Assembly: GCF_031348265.1 (NCBI RefSeq)
Contig: NZ_CP133771.1
Span: forward strand, 7,378,001 to 7,442,000
Direction of reading: 5' to 3'
Length of the DNA stretch: 64,000 nt
From: Streptomyces collinus
Lineage (GTDB): Bacteria; Actinomycetota; Actinomycetes; Streptomycetales; Streptomycetaceae
Below are positions 17,636-25,522 of this stretch, one piece after another (within the stretch, counting starts at the first letter, position 1; every line of letters starts with the position of its first letter). The notes under the pieces were generated by a model, which saw nothing but the letters and a program-made list of their open reading frames with translations, was not told where the DNA came from and searched no databases. Made by a program: the position numbers and the translations under genes.

Positions 17636-20554
17636 CTATTCGAGAAGCTCCGCGTACGAGCCCATGGCCAAGGCGATGTCCGCCTGAGCCCAGAACCGGT
17701 GATACGTGAACGACGGCACCGCACCGCCCGCGAGATAGCTCTCGATCTTCGACCAGGCCGGGTCGTCCTCGTAGAAGGACCGGATCGAGTCGAACGTCGA
17801 CGACGAGTTGATCGCGTCGCCGTTCGGCATCGTGCCCGTCCAGCCGCTCGGGATGTGCACCGGGTCGTCGAACCGGTTGTAGTCGGCCCGGTTCTCCGGA
17901 ACGGCGATCCCGAGATCGGTCTGGTGGTTCGCCCACATGCCGTCCAGCAGCTTCTTCGCCGCCGCCGCGGCCTCCGTGTCACCGGAGCGGTCCGCGTAGT
18001 ACGTCAGGGTCTTGGCGTACGCGGCCGCCACACCGACGTCGTTGGTGTAGTCGGCGACGGTGACGCGCAGCCCGCTGTTGGCGCCGGGGCTGGAGGCGTT
18101 CCAGGTGTCGGGCTGGCCCGACCACTGGAGCGTCGACGGGATCCGGAAGGTGCCGTCCGGGTTGAACGTGGTCTTGGACAGCGCCCAGTCGACCCACTTG
18201 TCGAGGACCGTCTTGGCCTTCGCGTTCCCCGTCTGCTGGTACAGCTCGGCGACCCGCTCCATGGACCACGCCTGGAAGCCGAACCACTGGTTGGACGGCG
18301 GGTCGTGGTACACCGGCTTCTCGTCGTAGTACATGCCGTAGAACGTCGACTTGCCGGCGGGCGGGGTCGCGTACCGGCCCGCCCAGCTGTTGGTCGCGCC
18401 GCCCGCGATGGCACCCTCGCTCGACTGCAGCCAGCGGTAGAACTCCAGCTGCCGGTCCATGGACTTGGCCCAGTCCGCCGCGCCCGTCGCCGACTTGGGC
18501 TTCAGCGGCGCGTAGTTGCCGAGCGCGTAGGCCGCGAGGGGGTTCTGGTAGCCGCCGTGGGCGTGGCTGGAACCGATGCGCCAGGCCCAGCCGGCACTGG
18601 TGTCGGTGGCGCCGCCCCAGGCGTAGTACCAGGACATCAGGTAGAACGAGGCGTCCTTGCCGGTGCCCGCCGGACAGGCCGAGGGTCCGACGCAGTTGCC
18701 GACCTTCTTGAAGTACTTGTCGAACATCGAGTAGCGCAGGTAGTCACCCATCTTGGCCGCCTTGGCGACCGTCCCGGAGACCTGCCCGCCCTTGCCCTGC
18801 TCCTTGGCCCACAGGTCCGCCCAGTAGGCGGCCTGCACGGCCCGCGCGTCGGCGTCCGGAGCGTTGGTGAACTTCCACTGCTTGGCGTAGGAGGCGTCAC
18901 CGGTGAACAGGTCCAGGTAGCCGTTCTTGCCGCCGTACTTGAAGGCGTCGCAGGTCGGCTGCGGCACCGTCTCCCACACCGACTCCTGCGCGCCGCGCTG
19001 GAAGGTGTTGATGTACGACGGGCCGGTGTCCGACGGGCCCGCCTCGCACTTGCCGGGCGAGTTGCCGTAGCCGTAGACGTTGTCCACGTCCTGCAGCCAG
19101 TGCATGCCGTAGACGTCGTCCGTGCCGTAGGCGCTCTTCAGCTCGCCCGCGATCGGGTCGGAGCCGACCGCGACACCGGTGTCGAGCTTGGCCGGGTACT
19201 CGTTCGGCGTGTCCAGCTCGGGGGCGTAGGTGGCGGGCTTGGCGGGGTTGTAGAAGGAGTTGGTCGGCTGGTCGGCGCGGGTGGGGATCATGTACTTCTC
19301 CATGAGGTCCCACGCGCCGTTGAACTTGGACCAGTCACCCGTCACCTTGCCGTACATGGCCTGGAGCCACAGGAGGTAGCTGTACGCCTCCGACGTGGTC
19401 TCGTGGCCGTGGTCCGGCGCCTCGACGATCAGCGTCTCGACCGAGTGGTAGGGGATGCCCTCGGGGGAGAAGTAGCCGTTCGCCGGGTTGGTGATCTTCC
19501 CGTACAGCTCCAGGAAGCGGGCGTCGTAGACCTTCGCCGCCGCCAGCTGGGTCACGGTGACCGAGGCCTTGGCGTGGCCCGCGGCCGTCGACTCGAACAC
19601 GGCGGACCCGGAACCGGAGCCGGCTGCCGCGACGGTCACCTTCTGCGCGGTGTTCCAGTTCTGCGGCGTGAACGTCAGTGAGGCGCCGGCCGAGACCGAG
19701 AGCCCCGAGTTGCCGCTCGCGCGGGCCGAGGTCACCGTGACGTTCGCGGAAGGCTGCTTGGACAGCTTGACCTCATAGGTTCCCGACTTGCCGGACTGGA
19801 CGCCCAGTTGGAGCGGCGAGGCCACGACGGTCGGGCCGGAGGCGACGGTGATGCCGACCGGGGTGGAGTCGGCGGAGGCGCCCATGCTGTCGTACGCCTT
19901 CGCCACCAGGGAGTGGCTGCCCACGGTCAGGTCCGGGACGGAGAGCGTGTAGGGCGCGCTCGTGTCCGTGCCGAGCAGCTTGGTGTCGTCGTAGAACTCC
20001 ACCTTGCTGATCGTGGCGTCGTCCGCGGCGGCGGCGGTGGCCGCCAGCGGCACCGCCTGGCCCTGGGTGTACACGGCGCCCGCGCTCGGGCTGGTCAGCA
20101 CGGCGATCGGCGGCTGGTGCGCGCCGGTGCAGGGGGTGCCGTTGACGGAGAAGGACGTCGGCGCGGTGTTGCCGCCGCTGTAGGAGAACTGGGCGCCGGT
20201 GGAGACGGCGGCGCCCGCGGCGACCCGCGCGTTGTGGGAGGCGTTCTTGACGGTGATGTTCTGGCCGGACTGCGACCAGGCGCCGTTCCAGCCGTTGCCC
20301 AGCTTCTGGTTGCCGGAGTAGGCGTAGGTCAGCGTCCAGCCGTCGATGACGTCCGTGCCGCGGTTGGTGAGGGTCAGGTCCACCGTGAAACCGGAGCCCC
20401 AGTCGTTCGTCTTGTAGTCGACACTGCACTGAAGTGCCGCCGCCTGCGCGGGAGTCGACCCTGAGGAGAGCATCGTCAACGGAAGCGCGAGAGCTGCGAG
20501 GGCTGCGGTCCACAGCCGCCGCACCGCTCCGCGTCTCCGGGGTGGGGGATGCAT
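17636..20554 (-). CDS. Secreted GH48 exocellulase with N-terminal CBM2
   Basis: 972 residues from ATG 20554, preceded by AGGAGG. Order: signal peptide (to about residue 38, AQA-A), CBM2 (LQCSVDYKTNDWGSGFTVDLTL), a bacterial Ig-like domain (VEFYDDTKLLGTDTSAPYTL), a second beta-sandwich (VKLSKQPSANVTVTSARASG), then GH48 from about residue 335. The GH48 acid is the Glu in APDHGHETTSEAYSYLLWL. GH48 enzymes release cellobiose processively from reducing ends and are core parts of cellulase systems. The gene is divergent from the GH6 enzyme across a 401-bp region with a perfect CebR box next to its predicted -10. Confidence 0.95.
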   Translation of the reverse strand: MHPPPRRRGAVRRLWTAALAALALPLTMLSSGSTPAQAAALQCSVDYKTNDWGSGFTVDLTLTNRGTDVIDGWTLTYAYSGNQKLGNGWNGAWSQSGQNITVKNASHNARVAAGAAVSTGAQFSYSGGNTAPTSFSVNGTPCTGAHQPPIAVLTSPSAGAVYTQGQAVPLAATAAAADDATISKVEFYDDTKLLGTDTSAPYTLSVPDLTVGSHSLVAKAYDSMGASADSTPVGITVASGPTVVASPLQLGVQSGKSGTYEVKLSKQPSANVTVTSARASGNSGLSVSAGASLTFTPQNWNTAQKVTVAAAGSGSGSAVFESTAAGHAKASVTVTQLAAAKVYDARFLELYGKITNPANGYFSPEGIPYHSVETLIVEAPDHGHETTSEAYSYLLWLQAMYGKVTGDWSKFNGAWDLMEKYMIPTRADQPTNSFYNPAKPATYAPELDTPNEYPAKLDTGVAVGSDPIAGELKSAYGTDDVYGMHWLQDVDNVYGYGNSPGKCEAGPSDTGPSYINTFQRGAQESVWETVPQPTCDAFKYGGKNGYLDLFTGDASYAKQWKFTNAPDADARAVQAAYWADLWAKEQGKGGQVSGTVAKAAKMGDYLRYSMFDKYFKKVGNCVGPSACPAGTGKDASFYLMSWYYAWGGATDTSAGWAWRIGSSHAHGGYQNPLAAYALGNYAPLKPKSATGAADWAKSMDRQLEFYRWLQSSEGAIAGGATNSWAGRYATPPAGKSTFYGMYYDEKPVYHDPPSNQWFGFQAWSMERVAELYQQTGNAKAKTVLDKWVDWALSKTTFNPDGTFRIPSTLQWSGQPDTWNASSPGANSGLRVTVADYTNDVGVAAAYAKTLTYYADRSGDTEAAAAAKKLLDGMWANHQTDLGIAVPENRADYNRFDDPVHIPSGWTGTMPNGDAINSSSTFDSIRSFYEDDPAWSKIESYLAGGAVPSFTYHRFWAQADIALAMGSYAELLE

Positions 20555-20601
20555 GGTGCTGGTTCCTCCTTGCGGCTCGGAGAAGTCAAGGCTTGAACCA
20601 G

Positions 20602-20615
20602 TGGGAGCGCTCCCA
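20602..20615. promoter_or_regulatory. CebR operator, perfect palindrome
   Basis: TGGGAGCGCTCCCA, identical to the 14-bp CebR box known from Streptomyces cellulose/cellobiose genes. It sits 47 bp before the GH48 start, just downstream of the predicted -10, so a bound CebR (LacI family, released by cello-oligosaccharides) would block transcription of GH48. Confidence 0.9.
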
Positions 20616-20643
20616 TAGTGCGGAGGGGTCAGGTACCGGTCAA
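20615..20643 (-). promoter_or_regulatory. Predicted promoter of the GH48 gene
   Basis: On the reverse strand, TTGACC (20643-20638) and CACTAT (20620-20615) are 17 bp apart. The -10 touches the CebR box. Assigned by pattern only. Confidence 0.45.
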
Positions 20644-20655
20644 GGCCCTCGAAGA

Positions 20656-20671
20656 GTCGAAAAGATTCGAC
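20656..20671. promoter_or_regulatory. Perfect inverted repeat GTCGAA-AAGA-TTCGAC
   Basis: Six-base arms with a 4-nt centre in the GH48/GH6 divergent region, upstream of both predicted promoters. It is not a CebR site and may bind another regulator. No matching regulator gene is nearby. Confidence 0.35.
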
Positions 20672-20734
20672 GCCGGGAGTTGAGCGAAAGTCAGTGACTC
20701 CCCTGTTCTTTGCCGACACTTGCCGCTACCTTCC

Positions 20735-20758
20735 TTGACACCAGTGGGAGCGGTTCCA
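20735..20758 (+). promoter_or_regulatory. GH6 promoter -35 with a degenerate CebR box
   Basis: TTGACA at 20735-20740 is a consensus -35. TGGGAGCGGTTCCA at 20745-20758 matches the CebR box at 12 of 14 positions and lies in the spacer. The -10 would be near 20758-20763 but is poor (ATCAGT). The pair suggests that GH6 is also under CebR control. Confidence 0.6.
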
Positions 20759-20955
20759 TCAGTCGACGCGTCCGTCACGACGCACCCGGCCTGCACGGAG
20801 TCGCTCATGCAACACCCCTCGCGTTCAGTACTTTTAGCCGCCGCCCATGCGGTCGTCCCCGGCTGCGCGAGTGCCGGTGCCGGGTTCCTCATGTCCTTGT
20901 CGGAGCGCGCCCTGAACGGCTGACACCCCCACCACCGAAAGGGAAACCCGCACTC

Positions 20956-22668
20956 ATGAGCCGTACGAGAACAGCGTTACTGGCCGCCATGGCCCTGGTC
21001 GCCGGAGCGACCGGAACCGCCTTCGCCGTCGACGCTGCCGACGTCGCCGCCGTCCCCTGCACCGTCGACTACAAGATCCAGAACCAGTGGAGCACCGGCT
21101 TCACCGCCGCCGTCACCATCACCAACAACAGCGCCGCCAAGTCGTCGTGGTCGCTGAAGTGGTCGTACGCCGGCAACCAGAAGGTCACCAGCGGCTGGAA
21201 CGCCAAGCTGAGCCAGAGCGGTGCCGCCGTCACCGCGGCCAACGAGACGTACAACGCCCAGCTCGCGACCGGCGGTTCGGTCAGCTTCGGCTTCCAGGGC
21301 AGCTACAGCGGCAGCAACGCGGTCCCGGCCACCTTCACTCTCGACGGCGTGACCTGCAACGTCGACGGCGGGTCCGGCGGCCCCACGGATCCGCCGGACC
21401 CGGGCGGGCCGTCCAACCGGGTCGACAACCCGTACAGCGGCGCCAAGATGTACGTGAACCCCGAGTGGTCCGCGAACGCCGCCGCCGAGCCGGGCGGCAG
21501 CCGGATCGCCAACCAGCCGACCGGAGTCTGGCTGGACCGGATCGCGGCCATCAACGGCGCGGGCGGAAAGATGGGCCTGCGCGCCCACCTCGACGAGGCG
21601 CTGCGCCAGAAGGGCTCCGGCGAACTCGTCGTGCAGTTCGTCATCTACAACCTGCCCGGCCGGGACTGCTCCGCGCTCGCCTCCAACGGTGAGCTGAAGG
21701 CCGATGAGATCGGCCGCTACAAGACGGACTACATCGACCCGATCAAGGCGATCCTCGCCGACCCGAAGTACGCCTCGCTGCGAATCGTCACGACGGTCGA
21801 GATCGACTCGCTGCCCAACCTCGTCACCAACACCGGCAGCCGCCCGACGGCCGTCCCGCAGTGCGACGTGATGAAGGCCAACGGCAACTACGTCAAGGGC
21901 GTCGGCTACGCGCTCAACAAGCTCGGCGACGTGCCGAACGTCTACAACTACGTCGACGCCGGACACCACGGCTGGATCGGCTGGGACGACAACTTCGGCC
22001 CCACCGCCACCATCATGAAGGAGGCGGCGACCGCCGAGGGCGCCACGGTGAACGACGTCCACGGCTTCATCACCAACACGGCGAACTACAGCGCTTTGAA
22101 GGAGAACAACTTCACCATCAACGACACCGTGGCCGGCAAGTCCGTCCGCGAGTCGAAGTGGGTCGACTGGAACCGCTACCTCGACGAGCTGTCCTACGCC
22201 CAGGCCTTCCGCAACCAGCTGGTCTCGGTGGGCTTCAACTCGAACATCGGCATGCTGATCGACACCTCCCGCAACGGTTGGGGTGGTGCCGCACGGCCCA
22301 CCGGACCGGGTGCGACGACGAGCGTCGACACGTACGTCGACGGCGGGCGATACGACCGCCGCTTCAACGCCGGCAACTGGTGCAACCAGTCCGGAGCCGG
22401 CCTCGGCGAGCGCCCGCAGGCGGCCCCGGCCGCCGGGATCGACGCCTACGTGTGGATGAAGCCGCCGGGAGAGTCCGACGGGTCGAGCAAGGCCATCCCG
22501 AACGACGAGGGCAAGGGCTTCGACCGCATGTGCGACCCGACCTACACGGGCAACCCGCGCAACAACAACAACATGTCCGGTGCCCTGCCGGACGCGCCGG
22601 TGTCCGGGCACTGGTTCTCCGCCCAGTTCCGGCAGCTGATGCAGAACGCGTACCCGCCGCTGTCCTGA
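20956..22668 (+). CDS. Secreted GH6 exocellulase with N-terminal CBM2, TTA codon
   Basis: 570 residues. The signal peptide (MSRTRTALLAAMALVAGATG, cut near AFA) is followed by CBM2 (CTVDYKIQNQWSTGFTAAVTI), a Pro/Gly/Asp linker (GGPTDPPDPGGPSN) and GH6. The GH6 signature VIYNLPGRDCSALASNG holds the catalytic Asp, and VTTVEIDSLPN replaces the EPD form, as in exo-acting members. GH6 exocellulases attack non-reducing chain ends, which complements GH48. Codon 8 is TTA (20977-20979), so translation needs the bldA leucyl-tRNA and should be linked to development. A perfect terminator follows. Confidence 0.95.
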   Translation: MSRTRTALLAAMALVAGATGTAFAVDAADVAAVPCTVDYKIQNQWSTGFTAAVTITNNSAAKSSWSLKWSYAGNQKVTSGWNAKLSQSGAAVTAANETYNAQLATGGSVSFGFQGSYSGSNAVPATFTLDGVTCNVDGGSGGPTDPPDPGGPSNRVDNPYSGAKMYVNPEWSANAAAEPGGSRIANQPTGVWLDRIAAINGAGGKMGLRAHLDEALRQKGSGELVVQFVIYNLPGRDCSALASNGELKADEIGRYKTDYIDPIKAILADPKYASLRIVTTVEIDSLPNLVTNTGSRPTAVPQCDVMKANGNYVKGVGYALNKLGDVPNVYNYVDAGHHGWIGWDDNFGPTATIMKEAATAEGATVNDVHGFITNTANYSALKENNFTINDTVAGKSVRESKWVDWNRYLDELSYAQAFRNQLVSVGFNSNIGMLIDTSRNGWGGAARPTGPGATTSVDTYVDGGRYDRRFNAGNWCNQSGAGLGERPQAAPAAGIDAYVWMKPPGESDGSSKAIPNDEGKGFDRMCDPTYTGNPRNNNNMSGALPDAPVSGHWFSAQFRQLMQNAYPPLS

Positions 22669-22690
22669 CCCGTCCGTGCTGAACCGCTGA

Positions 22691-22720
22691 TCCGCCGGGG
22701 CCCGTGCCCCGGCGGATTTT
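22691..22720 (+). terminator. Strong intrinsic terminator after GH6
   Basis: An 11-bp perfect stem (22691-22701 with 22706-22716) with a CCGT loop, followed by TTTT, 22 bp after the GH6 stop. Confidence 0.9.
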
Positions 22721-22798
22721 GCGGGACCGGCAACAGCAGTGGCCTCCGCACGGTGCGCCGTCGCACGCTGACCGCATCCGAGCGGGAGGCTGACCACC

Positions 22799-23695
22799 AT
22801 GGCGCACCACCACCACGACCACGAGCGGGGCCACGGTTCCCACCACGGCCACACGGACATCGACTGGGCCGAGATGGGCCCGACCCTGGAGGCTTCGGCG
22901 GAGCTGTTCGCGTCCCTGTACGAGCGGGCCCTGGGCTGGCTGGCCCAGGAGGTGACCGAACCGGGTCTGATCGTCGACGCGGGCAGCGGGCCGGGCGTCG
23001 TGTCGTGTCTGTTCGCGGAGACGTTCCCGGGCGCGCGGATCGTGGCGGTGGACGGTTCCGACGGGCTGCTGGAGCGGGCCCGGGCACGCGCCGAACGGCA
23101 GGGGGTCGCCGACCGCTTCAGCACGATCACGGGTGAACTACCCGACGTGCTGGGTGAGTTGGACTACCCCGCCGATCTGCTGTGGGCCAGCCGCAGTCTG
23201 CACCACCTCGGCGACCAGCGGGCCGCGCTCGCCGCGTTCGCGCAGCGGCTGGCGCCCGGCGGCACGCTGGCCCTCATGGAGGGCGGTCTGCCCCTGCGGT
23301 TCCTGCCGCGCGACTTCGGTATCGGCCGGCCCGGTCTCCAGGCGCGGATCGACGCGGTGGAGGCGGAGTGGTTCACCCGGATGCGCACCGAGCTGCCCGG
23401 GCACGTGTCCGAGACCGAGAACTGGCCGGCCCTGCTGGCCGCCGCGGGTCTGAAGCACACGAGGACGCACAGCTTCCTGCTCGACCTCCCGGCGCCCGCC
23501 TCCGACCGGGCGCGTGCGTATGTCGTGGCGTCCCTGTCGCACATGCGCGACAAGCTCGCCGAGGGGCTCGACGCCGAGGACCTGGCGACCGTCGACCGCC
23601 TGCTCGACCCGGACGACGAGGCGAGCCTGCACCGCCGTCCGGACGTGTTCGTCCTGGAGGCCCACACGGTCCACACGGCGGTCCGGCCCGCATAG
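22799..23695 (+). CDS. SAM-dependent methyltransferase with His-rich N-terminus
   Basis: 298 residues. The first 20 residues carry nine histidines (MAHHHHDHERGHGSHHGHTD), which could bind metal. The Rossmann fold follows: LIVDAGSGPGVVSCLFAE (motif I), IVAVDGSDGLLERA (II), DLLWASRSLHHLGD (IV), RLAPGGTLALMEGG (VI). A C-terminal region of about 100 residues is probably for substrate binding. Substrate unknown. It stands alone between the GH6 terminator and the SDR gene. Confidence 0.87.
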   Translation: MAHHHHDHERGHGSHHGHTDIDWAEMGPTLEASAELFASLYERALGWLAQEVTEPGLIVDAGSGPGVVSCLFAETFPGARIVAVDGSDGLLERARARAERQGVADRFSTITGELPDVLGELDYPADLLWASRSLHHLGDQRAALAAFAQRLAPGGTLALMEGGLPLRFLPRDFGIGRPGLQARIDAVEAEWFTRMRTELPGHVSETENWPALLAAAGLKHTRTHSFLLDLPAPASDRARAYVVASLSHMRDKLAEGLDAEDLATVDRLLDPDDEASLHRRPDVFVLEAHTVHTAVRPA

Positions 23696-23710
23696 CGACG
23701 GCGTGCCTTG

Positions 23711-23759
23711 ACTTCGAGACGGCTGCCCTTGACTTCGAGAGTGCTCCAAGTGATGGACT
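23711..23759 (+). promoter_or_regulatory. MerR-type promoter with 20-bp dyad before the SDR gene
   Basis: ACTTCGAGAGTGCTCCAAGT at 23732-23751 is a dyad (ACTT-c-GAG-agtg-CTC-c-AAGT) between TTGACT (-35, 23729-23734) and TGGACT (-10, 23754-23759), a 19-bp spacer. A long spacer containing the dyad is the hallmark of MerR-activated promoters. The left half ACTTCGAG is repeated 21 bp upstream at 23711-23718. No merR gene lies nearby. Confidence 0.6.
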
Positions 23760-23799
23760 CCCCGGCATCGCACACCGGCCCAGATCACAGGGGGAATCC

Positions 23800-24501
23800 A
23801 TGTCCGACTCTCAGGTCGCGCTCATCACCGGCGGGGGCAGCGGTATCGGCGCCGCTGTCGCCCGGCAACTGCTGGACGCCGGGCACCGGGTGGCCGTCAC
23901 CGGGCGGGGGGAGGAGCGGCTGCGGGCGTTCGCCGAGGAGCTGGGGCGGCCCGACGGGCTGCTGACGCTCGTCGGTGACACCGCCGTGTACGAGGACGTC
24001 CGGGCGGCGGTCGACACCACCGTGAAGACCTTCGGACGGCTCGACACGGTCGTCGCCAACGCCGGTTTCGCCACCCACGACACGGTCGCGGAGGGTGACC
24101 CGGCCGGCTGGACCGACATGGTGCTGACGAACGTCCTCGGCCCGGCCCTGCTGATCCGGGCGTCCGTCGACGCGCTGAAGGAGACGCGCGGCCGGATCGT
24201 CCTGGTCGGCAGCGTCGCCGGGTTCGTGCACGGACCCGGCAACCTCTACGGGGCGACGAAGTGGGCGGTGACCGGACTCGCCGAGAACACCCGGCGGCAG
24301 GTCACCGAGTGGGGCGTGGGCGTCACCCTGGTCGCGCCCGGCCGGACGGAAACCCCCTTCTGGGACTCCTACGGCAGCCTCCCGCCCGGCCACCTCCTCA
24401 CCGCCGGCCAGATCGCCGACTCGGTCGTCTGGGCGATGCGGCAGCCGGACGGGGTCGACGTCAACACGGTGGTGGTACGGCCCGTGGGGCAGCCGGTCTG
24501 A
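23800..24501 (+). CDS. Short-chain dehydrogenase/reductase
   Basis: 233 residues from ATG 23800 behind AGGGGGAA; a longer in-frame extension runs through the previous gene and is rejected. Classical SDR motifs: ALITGGGSGIGAAVA (cofactor loop), VANAGFA (NAG), the catalytic Ser in VLVGSVAGF, and YGATK (YxxxK). A basic residue after the cofactor loop (TGRGEER) suggests NADP(H). Substrate unknown. The upstream MerR-type dyad suggests induction by a small molecule or stress. Confidence 0.92.
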   Translation: MSDSQVALITGGGSGIGAAVARQLLDAGHRVAVTGRGEERLRAFAEELGRPDGLLTLVGDTAVYEDVRAAVDTTVKTFGRLDTVVANAGFATHDTVAEGDPAGWTDMVLTNVLGPALLIRASVDALKETRGRIVLVGSVAGFVHGPGNLYGATKWAVTGLAENTRRQVTEWGVGVTLVAPGRTETPFWDSYGSLPPGHLLTAGQIADSVVWAMRQPDGVDVNTVVVRPVGQPV

Positions 24502-24518
24502 GGAGGCGGAAACGACGA

Positions 24519-24560
24519 CGCCCCGGTCCCGGGTCCCGTGAGGGGCTCCGGGCCGGGGCG
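24519..24560. terminator. Bidirectional terminator between SDR and aldo/keto reductase
   Basis: CGCCCCGG-t-CCCGG (24519-24532) pairs with CCGGG-CCGGGGCG (24548-24560), 13 bp with one bulged base. It lies between convergent genes. Confidence 0.75.
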
Positions 24561-24573
24561 CCGCCGGTGCGGT

Positions 24574-25407
24574 TCAGGCGCCGTTGAACTCCGCCGGGTC
24601 CGGGCCGATGCGGCGGTCCTCGTTCAGCGCGCTGATCGCCGCGAGGTCCTCGTCGTCCAGGCTGAAGTCGAACACGTCGATGTTCTCCTTGATCCGTGAC
24701 GGGGTCACGGACTTCGGGATCACCACGTTGCCCAGCTGGAGGTGCCAGCGCAGCACGACCTGGGCCGGGGTGCGCTCGTGCTTGCGGGCGATGGCCACGA
24801 TCGCCGGGACCTCCAGCAGGCCCTTGCCCTGGCCGAGCGGCGACCAGGCCTCCGTGGCGATGCCCTGCTCCGCGTGATACGCGCGGGAGGCGCCCTGCTG
24901 CAGGTGCGGGTGCAGCTCTATCTGGTTCACCGCCGGGACGACCGACGTCTCACCGATCAGCTTCTGAAGGTGCTCGGGAAGGAAGTTGGAGACGCCGATG
25001 GCCCGGATCCGGCCGTCGGCGTGCAGCTTCTCGAACGCCTTGTAGGTGTCGACGTACAGACCCCGCTCCGGCGTCGGCCAGTGGATCAGGTACAGGTCGA
25101 CGTAGTCCAGGCCGAGCTTCTCCAGCGACGTGTCGAAGGCGCGCAGCGTGGAGTCGTACCCCTGGTCGGCGTTCCAGAGCTTCGTGGTGACGAAGAGCTC
25201 CTCGCGGGGCAGACCGGCGGCGGCGATGGCCTTGCCGGTGCCCTCCTCGTTGCCGTAGATCGCCGCTGTGTCGATGCTGCGGTACCCGGCCTCCAGCGCC
25301 GTCGCGACGGCCGTCTCGGCCTCGTCGTCCGGCACCTGCCAGACGCCGAAGCCCAGCTGGGGCATCTCGACGCCGTTGTTCAGGATGATCGGGGGGACCT
25401 TGCTCAC
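24574..25407 (-). CDS. Aldo/keto reductase
   Basis: 277 residues from GTG 25407 (GAAGGATC ribosome site); a longer in-frame extension to 25521 is not supported. AKR signatures: GFGVWQVPDDEAETAVATAL, SIDTAAIYGNEEG with the catalytic Asp and Tyr, VTTKLW with Lys, LIHWP with His, and the C-terminal VIPKSVTPSRIKENIDVFDF for NADPH. It is close to the 2,5-diketogluconate reductase type. A possible promoter is TTGACG (reverse, 25454-25449) upstream of CACTTA. Confidence 0.93.
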   Translation of the reverse strand: MSKVPPIILNNGVEMPQLGFGVWQVPDDEAETAVATALEAGYRSIDTAAIYGNEEGTGKAIAAAGLPREELFVTTKLWNADQGYDSTLRAFDTSLEKLGLDYVDLYLIHWPTPERGLYVDTYKAFEKLHADGRIRAIGVSNFLPEHLQKLIGETSVVPAVNQIELHPHLQQGASRAYHAEQGIATEAWSPLGQGKGLLEVPAIVAIARKHERTPAQVVLRWHLQLGNVVIPKSVTPSRIKENIDVFDFSLDDEDLAAISALNEDRRIGPDPAEFNGA

Positions 25408-25522
25408 GAGCTCTCGATCCTTCGGTAAGTGGTCAGGTGTACTCCCATCGTCAACGATCACGGGCGGTGATGCATTCCTGACGGGAGAATTCCGAAGCCA
25501 CACCTGCCCCGCGAGGCACATG

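Noticed and set aside
23182..23799. N-terminal extension of the SDR to a 439-residue protein
   Set aside because: The extension runs through the preceding methyltransferase in another frame and has no motif; ATG 23800 has a good ribosome site and gives the normal SDR length.
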